Source: an uncultured Lachnospiraceae bacterium
GTDB taxonomy: Bacteria > Bacillota > Clostridia > Lachnospirales > Lachnospiraceae
Direction of reading: 5' to 3'
DNA: 64,000 bases
NCBI GenBank assembly: GCA_905199445.1
Contig: CAJKGK010000020.1
Span: 5,058 to 69,057, forward strand
Shown here: positions 54,012 through 62,390 of the stretch, piece after piece
Position numbering within the stretch: position 1 is the first letter of the stretch
Layout of the letters: every line of letters begins with the position of its first letter
Translations under genes and position numbers: made by a program
Notes under the pieces: generated by a model
Seen by the model: the letters and a program-made list of their open reading frames with translations, nothing else
Told to the model about the DNA's origin: nothing
Database searches by the model: none

Positions 54012-54959
54012 TTAGAACAATGCATTATCACGGTCAATACGACTGACAATAAAGTTTGCGGTTAATACAACAACAAACCCCACAATGGACTGATAAAATC
54101 CAGCAGCTGAAGATCTTCCTACATCATTAAGTTCCAGGAGTGCCGTATATACATATGTATCAATGGTGCTTGTTACGTCCATCAACGGCCCCGAATGCAT
54201 GGGAACTTGATAGAAAAGGCCAAAGTCGGAATAAAAGATACGTCCTACAGATAACAGTGTCATTGTTATGATTGTTGTCTTTAGCCCCGGCAATGTAATA
54301 TAGCGAACGCGCTGCCATTTTGTAGCCCCATCCACAACAGCCGCCTCATATAACGTCTGATCAATACCAAGTATGGTCGAAAAATAAATAATACTGCTGT
54401 AACCAAAACCTTTCCATAAATAAACCAATGTAAGAATAAATGGCCAATATTTAGGCTCACTGTACCATGCCACTGTTTTATGGAGAATACTATTATTCAA
54501 AAAGCCATTATCCTGGCTCAAAAATGCAAAAACAATATAGCTGACGATCACCATGGAAATCAGATATGGGACAAGAATCAAAATCTGATAAGCCTGACGT
54601 GCCCTCCGATTAACAACCTCATTGAGCAAAATAGCGACAGTTACAGCTAATAAAGTCCCCAATACGATAAACACCAAATTATACCCCAGAGTATTTCTGG
54701 TTATATTCCAGGCATCCTTTGTTTTAAAAAGGAATTCAAAATTTGACAGTCCAACCCATGGGCTTTTGAAAAACCCCATTGAAAAATTATAACTTTTAAA
54801 TGCTATAAAAAGGCCGAACATGGGCATATAATTATTAATGATTAAATATAAAAAACCCGGTGTCATCATAAGAAACAGTGGAAAATATTTCTTAGCCCTT
54901 GCCATTTTCCTTGATCTGCTTTGGTTCTGTTCTTTTATCCTGTTTTTTGTTATACTCAC
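54012..54959 (-). CDS. ABC importer permease, LplB type (module 3)
   Basis: The 315-residue permease has NNYMPMFGLFIAFKSY, FLSQDNGF, KYWPFILTLVYLWKGFGYSSI, EAA loop YEAAVVDGATKWQRVRYITLP and DFGLFYQVPMHSG. The start is taken as GTG at 54959, 7 nt after GGGGAG; the ATG six codons upstream (54977) has no SD. Basic N-terminal tail (NRIKEQNQSRSRKMARAKK) faces the cytoplasm. Confidence 0.9.
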   Translation of the reverse strand: MSITKNRIKEQNQSRSRKMARAKKYFPLFLMMTPGFLYLIINNYMPMFGLFIAFKSYNFSMGFFKSPWVGLSNFEFLFKTKDAWNITRNTLGYNLVFIVLGTLLAVTVAILLNEVVNRRARQAYQILILVPYLISMVIVSYIVFAFLSQDNGFLNNSILHKTVAWYSEPKYWPFILTLVYLWKGFGYSSIIYFSTILGIDQTLYEAAVVDGATKWQRVRYITLPGLKTTIITMTLLSVGRIFYSDFGLFYQVPMHSGPLMDVTSTIDTYVYTALLELNDVGRSSAAGFYQSIVGFVVVLTANFIVSRIDRDNALF

Positions 54960-55049
54960 AAAACCACTCCCCAACATCGCACGAATTTCAGCGGTACAGA
55001 ACAGAGCTTCATCACTCTGTTCTGTACAGTTGAATCAACATCTGATCAC

Positions 55050-56603
55050 TTAATTTCTTGAATCCAGGAACGCATCAAGCTGTGCTTGCTTTTCAGCTAT
55101 AATTTTATCAATTCCTGCAGCTTCCAGTTCTTCTCTGAATTTAGGCAAAGTTTCATCCGGGTCAACAGATCCACAAAGTAAAGCATTATAATACTTATCC
55201 ATAACGTTTACACATGCCGTATATTCATTTGTCACTTTACTTGTGTCAAAACAAAATCCCACGCCCTTAGACATTAATGCGGTTTCGTCATAGGATCTGA
55301 AATTATCATAATAGCCATCCTTCATATTATAAGTAAGGGGACCCGGTTCCCAGTTCGGAAGTGCCCATGACGATGTCCAGCCAACCGACCAGTTGCAGTT
55401 CGTAACATCCTGTCCATCCAAAAACTCTACTTTTCCATCCTTATTTAACTGATAATCCTGACCTTCTATGCCATATTTAAGCAATGTACAGATTTCAGGA
55501 TTTGTATATAGTTCTTCGAAAACTTTAAAAGCTTCATCCGGATGTTTTGTACCTGCAGCTATAGCATAAGACAGGGAAGTAAGCATATCTGCCTTTGTCC
55601 AGTTTTTCGTAAGCTGAAGTGCATAGGAATTCGCTGAGCTATCAGGATCTTCGGGGTCATAATTTGCCAGTGTCATATTATTTAATGCCCCAAAGGCTTT
55701 ATTTGCATTGAAATACGTAAGATAATACTCTGTATTACTTGCCGCATCAGCCATAATTAAACCTTCATTATACCATTCCCTCATGGTATAACAAAAATCA
55801 ATAAAATCCTGACAATCCAGCAGGTTAATCACTGTCGTATCCTGTCCATAGTTCTCTAATACACCCAGGTTATTTCCATCGCCAAGGCCGTCCCAGGTCC
55901 ACTGTGCAACCATATTATTGGCCGTCTGCGGAACAATCGGATAAATATCCGGATATTTTTCCTTAGCCTTAATCGCCAGTTCTTTGACTTCATCCAATGT
56001 ATAGATTTTATCCTTATCAAATTCCAATCCCATTTCATCAGCTAATTTAGAATTTACATTGAATACTGTAGGATTAGAGAAATTACGGTTCACAGTCAGA
56101 GAATACATACGTCCATTGATCCGCCCAGCCTCGTAATAGGATTCCGGAAATACAGATTTAAATTCTTCGCTGGCATTTTCATAATAATCTGTAATATCTA
56201 ATAATTGACCGGCCTTTACATAGCTGTTTATGCTGGCGCCGGGTACAAAAGTAATGTCTATTTCACCTGGCGAACTCAGTAAAAGGTTCACCTGCTGCTG
56301 AGCTGATCCCAAATTACTGAACTGAAGTTCTACCTGGCAATTAATTTTAGGAATAAGAATATCATTAATCGCATCCTGTACGGCATCGAGGCTGGATGTA
56401 TTGCCTGATGTAGCAAAAAGAATTTTAATTAATGTAGGATCTCCTGTTTGTTCATCCCCACTGTTTTCCTTCTGCACTCCAACATCAGCATCTGCCTGAC
56501 CAGCTGAACTTCCCTCCCCTGTAGATGCATTGCCACACGCACCAAGAAATACCGAGCCTGCCATTAATCCTGCCATTAACAATCCCCAATGTCTTTTCTT
56601 CAT
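55050..56603 (-). CDS. ABC importer extracellular solute-binding lipoprotein (module 3)
   Basis: The 517-residue lipoprotein has lipobox VFLGACGN (Cys near 23), the sugar-binding fold with GVGFCFDTSKVTNEYTAC late and the C-terminal helix ELEAAGIDKIIAEKQAQLDAFLD. AGGAGG SD. It is the first gene of the importer transcript, separated from the regulator gene by a hairpin (56790-56831), a pair of ATGACTT repeats (56684-56711) and a candidate promoter (TTGATA, 18 bp, TATTAT on the minus strand, about 56650-56679). Confidence 0.92.
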   Translation of the reverse strand: MKKRHWGLLMAGLMAGSVFLGACGNASTGEGSSAGQADADVGVQKENSGDEQTGDPTLIKILFATSGNTSSLDAVQDAINDILIPKINCQVELQFSNLGSAQQQVNLLLSSPGEIDITFVPGASINSYVKAGQLLDITDYYENASEEFKSVFPESYYEAGRINGRMYSLTVNRNFSNPTVFNVNSKLADEMGLEFDKDKIYTLDEVKELAIKAKEKYPDIYPIVPQTANNMVAQWTWDGLGDGNNLGVLENYGQDTTVINLLDCQDFIDFCYTMREWYNEGLIMADAASNTEYYLTYFNANKAFGALNNMTLANYDPEDPDSSANSYALQLTKNWTKADMLTSLSYAIAAGTKHPDEAFKVFEELYTNPEICTLLKYGIEGQDYQLNKDGKVEFLDGQDVTNCNWSVGWTSSWALPNWEPGPLTYNMKDGYYDNFRSYDETALMSKGVGFCFDTSKVTNEYTACVNVMDKYYNALLCGSVDPDETLPKFREELEAAGIDKIIAEKQAQLDAFLDSRN

Positions 56604-56683
56604 AATAATCCTCCTAACATTATATATTTTATATATTTACAATTAAATCATAATATTTTTTATCTATATTATCTATCAAATCC

Positions 56684-56711
56684 ATGACTTCAAATGTATG
56701 GTTTATGACTT
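56684..56711 (-). promoter_or_regulatory. Candidate YesN binding repeats upstream of the module 3 importer
   Basis: Plus-strand ATGACTT at 56684-56690 and 56705-56711, offset exactly 21 bp (coding strand AAGTCAT). Directly downstream on the minus strand is TTGATA with TATTAT 18 bp later. Same core and offset as the pair at 2492/2513. Confidence 0.5.
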
Positions 56712-56789
56712 TTATACTAAAAATAATTTGTTTTTTACATATATATTCATTTTTCTTTCAAATAGAAAATTCTTATTTTGCCTTAAACC

Positions 56790-56831
56790 AGAAAAATCAG
56801 CTTCCGGAATTTTATCCAAAAGCTGATTTCT
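56790..56831 (-). terminator. Terminator after the module 3 regulator
   Basis: Minus-strand AGAAATCAGCTT pairs with AAGCTGATTTTTCT across a 16-nt loop, with the T run inside the right arm, 50 nt after the regulator stop codon. Confidence 0.7.
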
Positions 56832-56883
56832 GTCATCATCGCTTGTGATTACCTTTTCAAATAAATGGTTTCACAAATATAAA

Positions 56884-58464
56884 CTATAAATGCTGTCTAT
56901 ACTCGTTTGGCGTCATACCATAAGTTTTTTTATATAACTGAGTAAAATATGAAAAATTGCAATAACCAACTTTTAAAGCCACCAAACTTACCGGCAAATT
57001 TGTAGATCCCAATAACTTTTTTGCCATGGTCATCTTTTCTTTTAAAATAAAATCACCAACTGTATAGCCCGTATTCTTTTTAAAAAGTCGGGAAAAATAT
57101 TCCGCATTGAGATGTACAAACTCTGCAATATCATTTCTGGAAAGATTCTGATCTAAATTTTCTTTAATATAAATAACTGCCTGTTCAACAGCATTATCCG
57201 GAGCCTCAAACTCAGGACTTTCTTCTGAAAAAAAGTCTGATATTCTATTCACACATCCCATAAAATGTCCAAAAGTCACATATCCTTCTGAAAAAATTTT
57301 CAATGTTGCATCATCCGGAAACAGTTGTTCAATGCGCAAATGTTTGTTTGATACTGCTGTCAACATCGCTTTTACAAGATAAAAATATAAATATCTCAGC
57401 ATTTCCCGATCCAGGCACTCTCTGTTTTTTTTATTATTAAAAAATTCTGTGATCTCTCGTTTTAATTCTATTCCCTTATAAGTTTCCAGCCACTTCGCCC
57501 ATTTCTGTGTATGAAGTAAATACAGACGATTATGACCGTCAACCCACTCCGAATCATCACAACTGTATAAGGCTGGCGGCGGGGCAACCTGCCGGCATTC
57601 CCTTTCTGCGATTTCTATAAGGACAGTATTGATATTCTGGACATCTGTTATCTTTTTGTAATAAATCGTCGTATAATATTGAATACCTTTTTCAGATTCT
57701 TTATACTTCACCAATCCGGAAATACAATCAAGAATATTCATATGCAGCTGCTCGCCACACAGAAAAACCCAAAATCTCATATCATCAATCGACACAACAA
57801 TAGATTCCATAAAATATGGAATAAAAATTTTATCCAGAGTTTTTTTCAGTTCATATACAAAACACTTTCTGTCCCATCCTTCATCGGACAGACCCATCTG
57901 ACATACTTTCAATAATACAGGAAATATATTCAGACATTTATAATTTCCTTTTATAAATAAAGGTAAAATCTTATCAATCTCAACGTCCTGATCACGTCCA
58001 TTGCACAAATCTGACAGGCAGTTCTCCAGCACTGCCATTTTTTTATCTCTTAAAATTTCACCTTCAAAAGCATTTCTATGCTGTTCTTGTTTCCGTAAAA
58101 TACTTTGGCAAAGTCTGCGAACACAGGATGTAATTTCTTCATAGGGTGCCGGTTGAAGCAGATAATCAAAACTTCCCAATTTCAATGCTGTCTTGGCATA
58201 ATCAAATTCCGCATGGCTGGTTAATATAATAAACTCTATATCCGGATAATACGTTCTTGCCCAGCGGCAAAGTTCCAGACCGCTTTCCCCAGGCATTTCA
58301 ATATCGCATAAAAGGATGTCGACCACATCCTTCTTTATAATCTTTTTTGCCATTTCTGCATTTGTAGCAACGAAAACGTCTGTGACCGGGAGACATTCCC
58401 AATCAATTCCATCTTTCATCCCATGGACCACATCCAGTTGATCATCAATGATTAAAACCTTCAA
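56884..58464 (-). CDS. YesN-type response regulator (module 3)
   Basis: The 526-residue regulator has a receiver (MKVLIIDDQ, phospho-Asp in LLCDIEMPGESG, the LKP lysine position reads LLQPAP), a long central region of about 290 residues, and a C-terminal AraC domain (VEQAVIYIKENLDQNLSRNDIA onward, ending TPNEYRQHL). The start is TTG at 58464, 8 nt after AGAGAGG, inside the kinase gene; the 20-bp overlap equals that of module 2. Expected activator of the importer at 56603. Confidence 0.92.
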   Translation of the reverse strand: MKVLIIDDQLDVVHGMKDGIDWECLPVTDVFVATNAEMAKKIIKKDVVDILLCDIEMPGESGLELCRWARTYYPDIEFIILTSHAEFDYAKTALKLGSFDYLLQPAPYEEITSCVRRLCQSILRKQEQHRNAFEGEILRDKKMAVLENCLSDLCNGRDQDVEIDKILPLFIKGNYKCLNIFPVLLKVCQMGLSDEGWDRKCFVYELKKTLDKIFIPYFMESIVVSIDDMRFWVFLCGEQLHMNILDCISGLVKYKESEKGIQYYTTIYYKKITDVQNINTVLIEIAERECRQVAPPPALYSCDDSEWVDGHNRLYLLHTQKWAKWLETYKGIELKREITEFFNNKKNRECLDREMLRYLYFYLVKAMLTAVSNKHLRIEQLFPDDATLKIFSEGYVTFGHFMGCVNRISDFFSEESPEFEAPDNAVEQAVIYIKENLDQNLSRNDIAEFVHLNAEYFSRLFKKNTGYTVGDFILKEKMTMAKKLLGSTNLPVSLVALKVGYCNFSYFTQLYKKTYGMTPNEYRQHL

Positions 58465-60220
58465 TTTTATCGCCTCTCTTTATATCACCGCTAACAGGGG
58501 TGTCTACTGGCAGCATGACCTCGCTTACTGCTCCATTGTCATTCATAAAAAACATTGTCGCTTCTTTACCATACAATAATCCTATACGTTGCTTTAAATT
58601 TTCTATTCCGATATGACAGCTGCAGCCATAGCTGGCTTTTCCATTTAAACCATCAAGAACGCTTTTGTCATATCCTGAACCATTATCAGAAATTCTAATA
58701 TCCAAATAACTTCTGTTTTTATCATGAAGCATGATCACCCGCACTTTAATTACAAGGCAATCACCGGTTGCTGCCACATATTTTACTGAATTTTCTACAA
58801 ATGTCTGAATAATAAATGGCGGAACATCTTTCGATCTGGCAGCATCACATATATCTGTTTCGTAACGGATTTCCCTTGAGGCCGTACTGCACATTAGTTT
58901 TATATAATTTTGCGTAAAACTAAGTTCTTCATCCAATGTTACCAGCTGCGCTGCATTCCTGAATATATATCTTAAATGTCCAGAAATTTCAAGAATCATT
59001 CCCTGTAATTTATCATATTTCCTTCCAGCCGAAAGCGCATAAAGTGTTTTGAGACAGTTCAGATAAAAATGGGGTTTTATTTGTAATTGAAGATAGCCTA
59101 ACATAATTTGCTGCTTCTCAAGTTTTTCTTCATAAGCTTTTAAGCGCAATTCCTGAATCTGTGACATCATTTCATTAAATGTTCGATTCACCTGGGAAAA
59201 CTCTTCTATATTGAATTTACGATCCACATCTTCTTCCAACTTGACGTTCACTTCTCCGGCTTTAATTCGATTCATAGTGTAAATAAGCTGTTTTAACGGT
59301 CTTGTAATTCTTTTTCGTAAAATTACTGTACTCAAAATCGCCATTGCACCACACGATACAGTGATAAGTAAAATAATAATCTGCGACGTCTGAAGATCTG
59401 CACTGTTTTCATTTGAAAGTATCATATACATAACCAATGTCGTACCTTTTACCGGGCACCGGAAAATATAACCATTCGGTATTTTATTATTCATTGCATT
59501 ATAGGCATCAATGTCATCCCCTGTTATTCCCAGCTGCCAGGCCAGTGCCTCATCGCCAATCAAATGTCCGTCTGCGCAAAAAATCCAACTGGGCTGAGCT
59601 TGGACAGTCGGATTTGCCTCTGCCAATCCAGATACAATGCCTGAAAAATCCACAACAGCGGCAAGATATACCCCCTGTCCGCCCAATATTTTTAATAAAT
59701 ATGGTTTTTCATCTGTGGGCACAACATACCATTCATCGATTCCTCTTGCTTCATTTACCTTAGTCCGTATAAATAACTTCAATTGTTCATTTGTCCGCCA
59801 TCCAATGTTTGTCTGGGTTCTATATGCCATGTTTTCCCCATTATTATGAACAATAAATAATGTGGACAGATTTTTATTATAATCAAGCTGTACATCAAAC
59901 AATTTAAGTATATTATATTCAGCCAGATACTTTTCCACACTACTTGAATTATAAATAAGATTACTGAAATCCAAATTGCTTCCATAAACAGACTGCAAAA
60001 AATTATCTGAATAATCTACCAGACTTGTAATTTGTTCCAAATATGAATCCGCAACCCGTGAGTTCGCTGTTTTTAATTGTGAAGAATATGAAATTAACGA
60101 ATACCAACTATAACATCCCAGAAATATACATAGAATGATATACCCTATAGTTGTAGAAAACATCAACTGATACCTTAAAGGCACTTCCTTATTATACCTG
60201 TTTCTCCCCCTGTCGATCAT
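58445..60220 (-). CDS. YesM-type sensor histidine kinase (module 3)
   Basis: The 591-residue kinase has a helix near residues 20-40, an extracellular domain of about 230 residues, a second helix near 280-300, HAMP linker, then LQIKPHFYLNCLKTLYALSA (phospho-His), FIIQTFVENSVKYV (N-box) and DNGSGYDK. The ATG at 60220 is chosen because AGGGGG lies 6 nt ahead; an earlier ATG at 60226 touches that SD. Closely related in layout to module 2. Confidence 0.92.
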   Translation of the reverse strand: MIDRGRNRYNKEVPLRYQLMFSTTIGYIILCIFLGCYSWYSLISYSSQLKTANSRVADSYLEQITSLVDYSDNFLQSVYGSNLDFSNLIYNSSSVEKYLAEYNILKLFDVQLDYNKNLSTLFIVHNNGENMAYRTQTNIGWRTNEQLKLFIRTKVNEARGIDEWYVVPTDEKPYLLKILGGQGVYLAAVVDFSGIVSGLAEANPTVQAQPSWIFCADGHLIGDEALAWQLGITGDDIDAYNAMNNKIPNGYIFRCPVKGTTLVMYMILSNENSADLQTSQIIILLITVSCGAMAILSTVILRKRITRPLKQLIYTMNRIKAGEVNVKLEEDVDRKFNIEEFSQVNRTFNEMMSQIQELRLKAYEEKLEKQQIMLGYLQLQIKPHFYLNCLKTLYALSAGRKYDKLQGMILEISGHLRYIFRNAAQLVTLDEELSFTQNYIKLMCSTASREIRYETDICDAARSKDVPPFIIQTFVENSVKYVAATGDCLVIKVRVIMLHDKNRSYLDIRISDNGSGYDKSVLDGLNGKASYGCSCHIGIENLKQRIGLLYGKEATMFFMNDNGAVSEVMLPVDTPVSGDIKRGDKIEGFNH

Positions 60221-60307
60221 ATACATCCCCCTGTCAAAGTTCCCCTGTCATCTTATACCGATTCATTTCAGTCCCGGTCCCATCCAAAAATGTACTTTTA
60301 CCCTCCA

Positions 60308-60336
60308 AGTATAACGCATTTGCATATTCAGAACAA
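60308..60336 (-). promoter_or_regulatory. Promoter of the module 3 kinase/regulator operon
   Basis: Minus-strand TTGTTC (60331-60336), 17-bp spacer, TATACT (60308-60313), about 90 bp before the kinase ATG. Confidence 0.65.
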
Positions 60337-60381
60337 TACTTTACAAATTAGAGTTTCTCCGCTTATCTCAGGTATCCATAA

Positions 60382-60449
60382 AAAAATAAAAAGCTTTTTG
60401 CCCCAGTCTTTTTCACTGTCAGGGCAAAAAGCCTTTTCATAAGATCATT
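60382..60449. repeat. 68-bp terminator repeat, copy B
   Basis: Same 68 bp as 52174-52241. Here the hairpin follows the queT stop by 26 nt and precedes the module 3 promoter, so it serves as queT's terminator. It also bounds module 3 on its promoter side. Confidence 0.95.
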
Positions 60450-60474
60450 CAATCATTTAAAAGAATTTTTCAAT

Positions 60475-60966
60475 TTATTTAAAAATAACTGCTTTATATT
60501 TATCCATCACCGCATAAACAATCATGCCAAGTACACCGCAAGAAAGCACTTCCCCCAGGCCTACAGTCAACATCTGCAGCGGAATGGGAATAATAATCTG
60601 ATATCCATAATATAAGACAAAGGGTACAAGCAAAGCGTTAGCCAAAATCGGCGGCAGCGGCGCCAAAAATCTTGATCTGCGGCGGAGCATCCATGTAAAC
60701 ACAGCGCCAATCAGCGTTGCTATACTTCCGATGATAATGTCTGGCAAAATAGCGCCTCCCAGTATGTTTCCGATCAAACATCCAATAAACAGTCCCGGTA
60801 TAGCGGCAGGTGTAAATACGGGAAGAACAACCAAAGCCTCCGAAACACGAAATTGAATTTGTCCAAAACTAATTGGTGCAAAGATTACTGTCAGCACCAC
60901 ATAAATCGCGGCGATCATAGCCGCCTGTGCCATAAACAACACTTTTCTGCTCTTTTGTTTTTTCAT
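60475..60966 (-). CDS. queT: Queuosine precursor ECF transporter S component
   Basis: The 163-residue, about six-helix protein starts AQAAMIAAIYVVLTVIFAPISFGQIQFRVSEALVVLPVFTPAAIPGLFIGCLIGN, the QueT signature. It binds a 7-deazaguanine precursor such as preQ1 and docks onto the shared ECF module, not present here. AAAGGAG SD 8 nt before the ATG, placed directly behind a preQ1-type aptamer. Own promoter at 61088-61116; terminator copy B behind. Confidence 0.92.
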   Translation of the reverse strand: MKKQKSRKVLFMAQAAMIAAIYVVLTVIFAPISFGQIQFRVSEALVVLPVFTPAAIPGLFIGCLIGNILGGAILPDIIIGSIATLIGAVFTWMLRRRSRFLAPLPPILANALLVPFVLYYGYQIIIPIPLQMLTVGLGEVLSCGVLGMIVYAVMDKYKAVIFK

Positions 60967-60978
60967 TTTTCATTCTCC

Positions 60979-61017
60979 TTTAGTTTTGTTTTACGAGTGG
61001 AAGGTCACGAACACTCG
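60979..61017 (-). promoter_or_regulatory. preQ1 riboswitch (class I type) of queT
   Basis: Minus-strand CGAGTG / CACTCG stem (61012-61017, 60994-60999) encloses loop TTCGTGACCTTC, followed by the A-rich tail TAAAACAAAACTAAAGGAG, whose end is the queT SD. Stem, loop start UUC, and tail match preQ1-I aptamers, and tail/SD overlap implies translational control. Two other hairpins lie in the leader upstream (61028-61075). Confidence 0.68.
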
Positions 61018-61087
61018 ATTCATTTAACGCCGGAAATCGGCGGAAGCCCTTTAGACCTTGGTTTTGCTGGGCTTTACAACGGGTCAT

Positions 61088-61116
61088 AGAATATCACGGA
61101 AATAAAGGATTGTCAA
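61088..61116 (-). promoter_or_regulatory. queT promoter
   Basis: Minus-strand consensus TTGACA (61111-61116), 17-bp spacer, TATTCT (61088-61093); transcription would begin near 61080, leaving a leader of about 115 nt. Confidence 0.8.
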
Positions 61117-61176
61117 GAACAGACCAGAAAATTTGTTATAAACTGCAGTTTCATGCTTATAAATATAAAAAACAGA

Positions 61177-61197
61177 GGCGCCGTACACGACGGCGCC
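61177..61197 (-). terminator. Terminator of hsp20
   Basis: Perfect 8-bp GC stem GGCGCCGT / ACGGCGCC with a 5-nt loop, then TCTGTTTTTTATA on the minus strand, 45 nt after the hsp20 stop. Confidence 0.88.
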
Positions 61198-61242
61198 CCA
61201 TCCCTGTGGTAAATTTATTCAAAGTTATAGTCGTTTTATCAA

Positions 61243-61692
61243 TCAGCCTTCTATCGCAATGTATTTTTTCTCTTCAACGGCTTTTGCATCTTTTTTAGGA
61301 ATGGACAGTTTCAAAATACCATCCTCAAATTTTGCATGAATTTCTTCCTGTGTGACAGCCTCACCTACATAAAAGCATCTTTGACAGGTTCCACTGTATC
61401 TTTCCTGGCGGATATAACGGCCCTCCTTATCCTTTTCATCTTTGTCAAGACCTTTGGAAGCACTGATCGTCAAATAGCCATCTTTAAGTTCAGCCTGAAC
61501 ATTCTCTTTCTTAAAGCCTGGCAGATCAATATCCAGTTCATAGGTCCCCTCGGTCTCCCTTACATCGGTTTTCATAAGGTTCTTTTCGCGCTTTCCGTAT
61601 AAAGGATTACGTCCACCAAAAAATTCTCTTTCAAACGGGAAGTCCATCCAATCATCAAATAAATTTTCTCCAAAAATACTCGGCATCAACAT
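61243..61692 (-). CDS. Hsp20/alpha-crystallin family small heat-shock protein
   Basis: The 149-residue protein has an N-terminal region (MLMPSIFGENLFDDWMDFPF), an alpha-crystallin domain from about residue 40 (TDVRETEGTYELDIDLPGFKKENVQAELKDGYLTISA) and a C-terminal LKLSIPKKDAK anchor. It is an ATP-independent holdase that keeps unfolding proteins soluble. GGAGG SD 7 nt before the ATG. The promoter carries a CIRCE element, so HrcA repression with heat induction is expected; its leader is about 160 nt long. Confidence 0.95.
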   Translation of the reverse strand: MLMPSIFGENLFDDWMDFPFEREFFGGRNPLYGKREKNLMKTDVRETEGTYELDIDLPGFKKENVQAELKDGYLTISASKGLDKDEKDKEGRYIRQERYSGTCQRCFYVGEAVTQEEIHAKFEDGILKLSIPKKDAKAVEEKKYIAIEG

Positions 61693-61861
61693 AAGTCATT
61701 CCTCCATTCAACTATAACATATTAACAGTGTTGATTTATATAAAGGGCTTCAAATCCCGAATTTTTATGACTGCACAACATTCAGATTTATAATTTTATC
61801 TTTCCTGTCCAATGGATCGTCCCTTCCTTCTTTCTGATTCCCTTTCCTTTGTTCTATATGT

Positions 61862-61904
61862 AATATAACACCCATTATTAGCAATGTCAATAGGCGAGTG
61901 CTAA
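61862..61904 (-). promoter_or_regulatory. CIRCE operator and promoter of hsp20
   Basis: TTAGCAATG (61878-61886), 9-bp spacer, GAGTGCTAA (61896-61904): the right half matches the CIRCE consensus perfectly, the left half 7 of 9. It overlaps the minus-strand -35 TTGACA (61885-61890), with -10 TATATT (61862-61867) 17 bp away, an ideal site for HrcA repression. Confidence 0.88.
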
Positions 61905-61910
61905 TTTTTT

Positions 61911-61961
61911 GTGAAAAATTTGTGAAGCCTTGATTTTATAGGCTTCACAGGAATTTTTCAC
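61911..61961. terminator. Long hairpin upstream of hsp20
   Basis: GTGAAAAATT and GTGAAGCCT pair with AGGCTTCAC and AATTTTTCAC in two stacked segments. It lies behind the integrase remnant (minus strand) and would end transcripts from that side before the hsp20 promoter. Confidence 0.6.
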
Positions 61962-61990
61962 TTGCTTTCGCACTCAATTTTCTTGATTTG

Positions 61991-62055
61991 ACCACATTTT
62001 TACGACAAATTCTTGGGAAAATATATTTGTCTGATTTTCTTACCACATTTTACGA
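61991..62055. repeat. Direct repeats next to integrase remnant
   Basis: ACCACATTTTTACGA (61991-62005) and ACCACATTTTACGA (62042-62055), offset 51 bp, directly beyond the integrase 3' end. Such repeats resemble arm-type integrase sites at the end of a mobile element. No partner end was found in the window. Confidence 0.5.
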
Positions 62056-62069
62056 TAACGACTTATGGT

Positions 62070-62390
62070 TTATACCACAGCGGTCACAGTTTCTGGCAGG
62101 TTCATTTTAGCCATCTCATTCTCCACATGAGATCTTTTCGCAATATGATTATAGACATTCATTATAATTTGTGCATCCAAATGGCCCATCACATACTGCA
62201 TAACTTTTGGATTGCCATTGTTCTCACCCAGTCGGGTACATCCTGTATGACGAAGGATATGCGATGAGATATGAGGCATCAGTACTGGTTCTCGTTTCTC
62301 ATCTTCTGCCAATTTGCTTTCTTTCTTACTTTGTATTTTGGGGTACAGCTCCTGCCACAGTCTCGTATGCCGGATAGAACCACAAAAATC
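62070..62390 (-). pseudogene. Tyrosine recombinase (integrase), C-terminal remnant
   Basis: The readable frame holds only the last third of a Tn916/phage-type integrase: ISSHILRHTGCTRLGENN (HxLRHT box with the second Arg), QYVMGHLDAQIIMNVYNH (His and nucleophile Tyr), ending ENEMAKMNLPETVTAVV. The N-terminal DNA-binding domains and the first catalytic Arg are missing; upstream the frame runs into the 3' end of the AraC gene at 62389. It is a relic of a mobile element, inactive as it stands. The upper boundary near 62390 is approximate. Confidence 0.82.
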
